Of a stretch of 64,000 bases of DNA, positions 62,701-64,000 are shown one piece after another. Both the position numbers and the translations under genes were made by a program. This DNA comes from Pseudomonadota bacterium (GTDB lineage: Bacteria > Pseudomonadota > Alphaproteobacteria > Rhizobiales > Rhizobiaceae), in the NCBI GenBank assembly GCA_023457435.1, contig JAEWLS010000027.1, positions 124,001 to 188,000 on the forward strand, written 5' to 3'. Positions within the stretch are counted from its first letter, which is position 1, and every line of letters starts with the position of its first letter. Under the pieces are notes generated by a model, which was not told the DNA's origin, did no database searches, and saw only the letters and a program-made list of their open reading frames with translations.

Positions 62701-64000
62701 CCGATCATGTCGGTCTGCGGCGCCACGGACACGTCGATCGAACGCTCGACCGCACGGCCGGCGCCCTCGCGCATCCGGACCGTGATCTCGGCGTTGACGA
62801 AGCGCGTCGTGGAAGGGATGGCGTCGATCGAAACCGGGAACTCCGCCTTGCCGTCCTCGTCGGTAAGCGGCAGGTCGGACAACTCGGTGACGTTCGACTC
62901 GTTACCGTCGCTCTCGTCGGACAGACCGAAGCGGTAGCCCGGGAACGCGTCCCACTCCGTCGTGGTGGTCAGCGACACGTCGCCTTCGAGGGACAGGCCG
63001 GAAGCCGGCGCGCCGTAGAGGAAGCGCCCGTCGACAGTGATGTTCGCGGCTTCACCGACGGCGATCTCCTCCTCGTCGGAGGCGAGGTCGAACTCGATGC
63101 GATCCGGCACGAAGTCCTCGACGAGGAAGCTCAGCGTGGACACGGCCGGCTGCTCGGGATCGGCATGCACGCGCAGCTGCCAGGTGCCGCGCATGGCATT
63201 GGCTTCGAGAGGCAGGTCTACCGCGTATCCGCCAAGCTGCTCGCCGCTGTCGATGATGCGGCGGAACTCCACGCCGTCGGGACGCGTGAAGATGAAGGTG
63301 AGGGGCAGCTTCTCGACCGCCGCGGCCTGATCGTCGCGGGCAAGCGCCGCCGCATGGACGGTTTCGCCGGCGCGGTAGATGCCGCGCTCCGTCCAGGAGA
63401 AGACGTCGAGGGCGCCGGGCGCGGCGCGCCCTGTCACACCGCGGTCCGAGAGGTCGAAGCCGGCGCGGGTCATGTCGAGGAAGACGAAGTCGTCGGCGGT
63501 CTTCGCCATCAGGACGGCGGGCGCCATCGAGCCGGTGCCGCGCATCAGGCCGGCCGTGAGTATAGCCTTGCCGTCGGCGTCGGTCGTCGCGGTGCCGAGG
63601 ACCTCGTTGTTCTTGGCAAGGAGGGTGACCTCGACGCTGCCGGTCGGCTTGGCGGTGGCGAGCGAGCGGGCGAAGACGTTCAGACCGTCCTCGCCGGCGT
63701 AGGTCTGCAGGCCGATATCCGAGACGACGAACCACTGGGTGGCGCGGCCATACCAATAGTCGGTGTTGTCGCCCTTCGGCACAGCAACGAGCACATAGAC
63801 GCCGGGCTTGCGCTCCTTGAGCGCCTCGTCGACCGGAAATGCCGTGAGCATCTCCTTGTTGAGTTCGGAGGGCAGGTCGATCTTGCCCTTCCAGATCTGC
63901 TGGCCGATCGTCTCGTCGAAGCTGCCCGCCTCATAGCCGTCGAGCTGGCGCAGGAACTGATAGCCGGAGAGCAGCTGTGCCAGCGCGCGGTCGCCGACGC
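59736..64000 (-). CDS. Bacterial alpha-2-macroglobulin family protein (5' partial)
   Basis: At least 1421 residues; the frame is open at base 64000, so the start lies to the right. MG-type beta domains (DLSDRGVTGRAAPGALDVFSW, GIYRAGETVHAAALARD), the A2M domain (YPRFMAPGDESAMRLDIANT) and an intact thioester motif YPYGCAEQTTSRA (CAEQ at 61065-61076) with the complement-like helical domain after it. Such periplasmic proteins trap proteases and pair with PbpC, which may repair peptidoglycan after attack. A lipoprotein signal, if any, lies outside the window. Confidence 0.94.
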   Translation of the reverse strand, partial: VGDRALAQLLSGYQFLRQLDGYEAGSFDETIGQQIWKGKIDLPSELNKEMLTAFPVDEALKERKPGVYVLVAVPKGDNTDYWYGRATQWFVVSDIGLQTYAGEDGLNVFARSLATAKPTGSVEVTLLAKNNEVLGTATTDADGKAILTAGLMRGTGSMAPAVLMAKTADDFVFLDMTRAGFDLSDRGVTGRAAPGALDVFSWTERGIYRAGETVHAAALARDDQAAAVEKLPLTFIFTRPDGVEFRRIIDSGEQLGGYAVDLPLEANAMRGTWQLRVHADPEQPAVSTLSFLVEDFVPDRIEFDLASDEEEIAVGEAANITVDGRFLYGAPASGLSLEGDVSLTTTTEWDAFPGYRFGLSDESDGNESNVTELSDLPLTDEDGKAEFPVSIDAIPSTTRFVNAEITVRMREGAGRAVERSIDVSVAPQTDMIGIRPGFAGDEVPEGSQASFSVIALDPDGERIDLANLSWKLERIERSYQWYRSNNSWNYEPVTTTSKVAAGVIAARADSEVQIVAPVRWGRYRLEVTAPEDDGPVSSVEFSAGWFVEASSTETPDGLEIALDKEKYADGDTARLNISPRFAGEVLVTVGSERLLTTINATIPAGGGTVDIPVSASWGAGAYVTATLFRPGDATDSRMPMRAIGIKWLAVDPGKRKLDVAIEAPAQTLPRQSLVVPVSVPAAAGQKAYVTVAAVDVGILNLTSYKAPDPAGWYYGQRKLGIELRDLYGKLIDGSLGAMGRIRTGGDGGGMAAEGSPPTEKLVAFFSGIVELDAQGRAVVSFDIPQFNGTARVMAVAWTMDAVGSASADVIIREPIVVIAGYPRFMAPGDESAMRLDIANTDGPAGEYTLTVETDGAITSSAAEQKLDLQPGKRQAVTVPLAAVKTGAGSVMVKLAHADGTEVGHALGIPVRPGAMPMTTRRVVQLAANGGSVKVDGELLGDSLLDGASVSLGVTPLAAFDIPGLLVSLDRYPYGCAEQTTSRAMPLLYVADLARQAGLEQDTALQERIQGAITRVLSYQSNSGSYGLWGPGYGDLWLDAYVTDFLTRAREQKFDVPTQAFRQSLDNLQNSLAYDADVTERGAEIAYALYVLARNSRASAGDLRYYVDTKLDEFSTPLSRAQIGASLALYGDTLRAEKAFRSALSLARDNPDDYYRADYGTKLRDAAAMLALAAESRPVPALVPELISYASASRVGKTWTSTQEEAWMLMAARALSAGTDAISLDVNGSPHQGGWSRRMTGDEIAAEPISIVNRGTSPVDAVITTVAAPSQPLPAGGEGFAIERAYYTLEGEDANVQEAHQNDRFVVVLKVNQLNAWPSRTLVTDLLPAGFEIDNPGLVSSAELSNFDWLEKTEAAHLEFRDDRFVAAFDRGTTGEITLAYVVRAVTPGVYVHPAAQVEDMYRPEFNARTASGFMEVKSAQ

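Overview
The window is high-GC (roughly two thirds G+C by eye), gene-dense bacterial chromosome with short gaps, many 4-base ATGA/GTGA gene overlaps and frequent GTG starts. The gene content (aerobic CobN/CobG-type cobalamin pathway, TRAP and Dpp transporters, a PF13467-type ribbon-helix-helix protein) and a rhizobial-type palindromic repeat point to an alphaproteobacterium of the Rhizobiales, most likely Phyllobacteriaceae (Mesorhizobium-like). No phage, insertion sequence, CRISPR array, rRNA or tRNA gene was seen.

Layout. 1-5.2 kb: end of a hybrid sensor kinase, a small membrane-anchored protein, purine nucleoside phosphorylase (deoD), a phospholipase D/cardiolipin-synthase-like protein and a nuclease/phosphatase-fold protein. 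5.2-7.9 kb: a Cpx-like envelope-stress module (CpxP/Spy-like protein, response regulator, sensor kinase) with a CpxR-box-like direct repeat upstream. 7.9-12.6 kb: a choline-kinase-like phosphotransferase coupled to a dimethylglycine/sarcosine-dehydrogenase-like flavoprotein, a methyltransferase and a ribbon-helix-helix/PAS-like protein. 12.7-27 kb: a hexuronate locus. One arm reads left (uxaC, TRAP dctPQM, a FadR-type regulator, kduI, kduD, kdgF, kdgK) and one reads right (uxuB, uxuA, uxaA). Together they convert glucuronate, probably galacturonate, and unsaturated pectin-derived uronates to 2-keto-3-deoxy-gluconate (KDG) and its 6-phosphate. The divergent promoter region carries a TNGTNNNACNA palindrome, and a separate sugar-acid dehydratase follows.

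27-48.2 kb: an almost complete aerobic cobalamin locus. Two cobalamin riboswitches lie back to back at 42.15-42.60 kb. The minus-strand one heads DUF1636-cobW-cobN-cobG-cobH-cobI-cobJ-(cobK inverted)-cobL-cobE-cobM-cobA-cobB-cobS-cobT. The plus-strand one heads cbtB-cbtA (cobalt import), cobP, cobO and cobQ; cobD and cobC follow with overlapping start codons. cobF and the CobS/CobT chelatase subunits are not in the window. A palindromic Rhizobiales-type repeat sits in frame inside cobG.

48.1-64 kb: a small tyrosine phosphatase, a DapA-family aldolase/lyase, ilvD, a five-gene peptide-type ABC transporter (its dppD-like gene has an apparent frameshift at the very start), and the penicillin-binding protein PbpC with its partner alpha-2-macroglobulin lipoprotein, which runs off the right edge.

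The most notable observations are the in-frame repeat in cobG, the divergent pair of B12 riboswitches, the inverted cobK with no intergenic space, strong stem-loops directly after both solute-binding-protein genes, and the dppD start anomaly.
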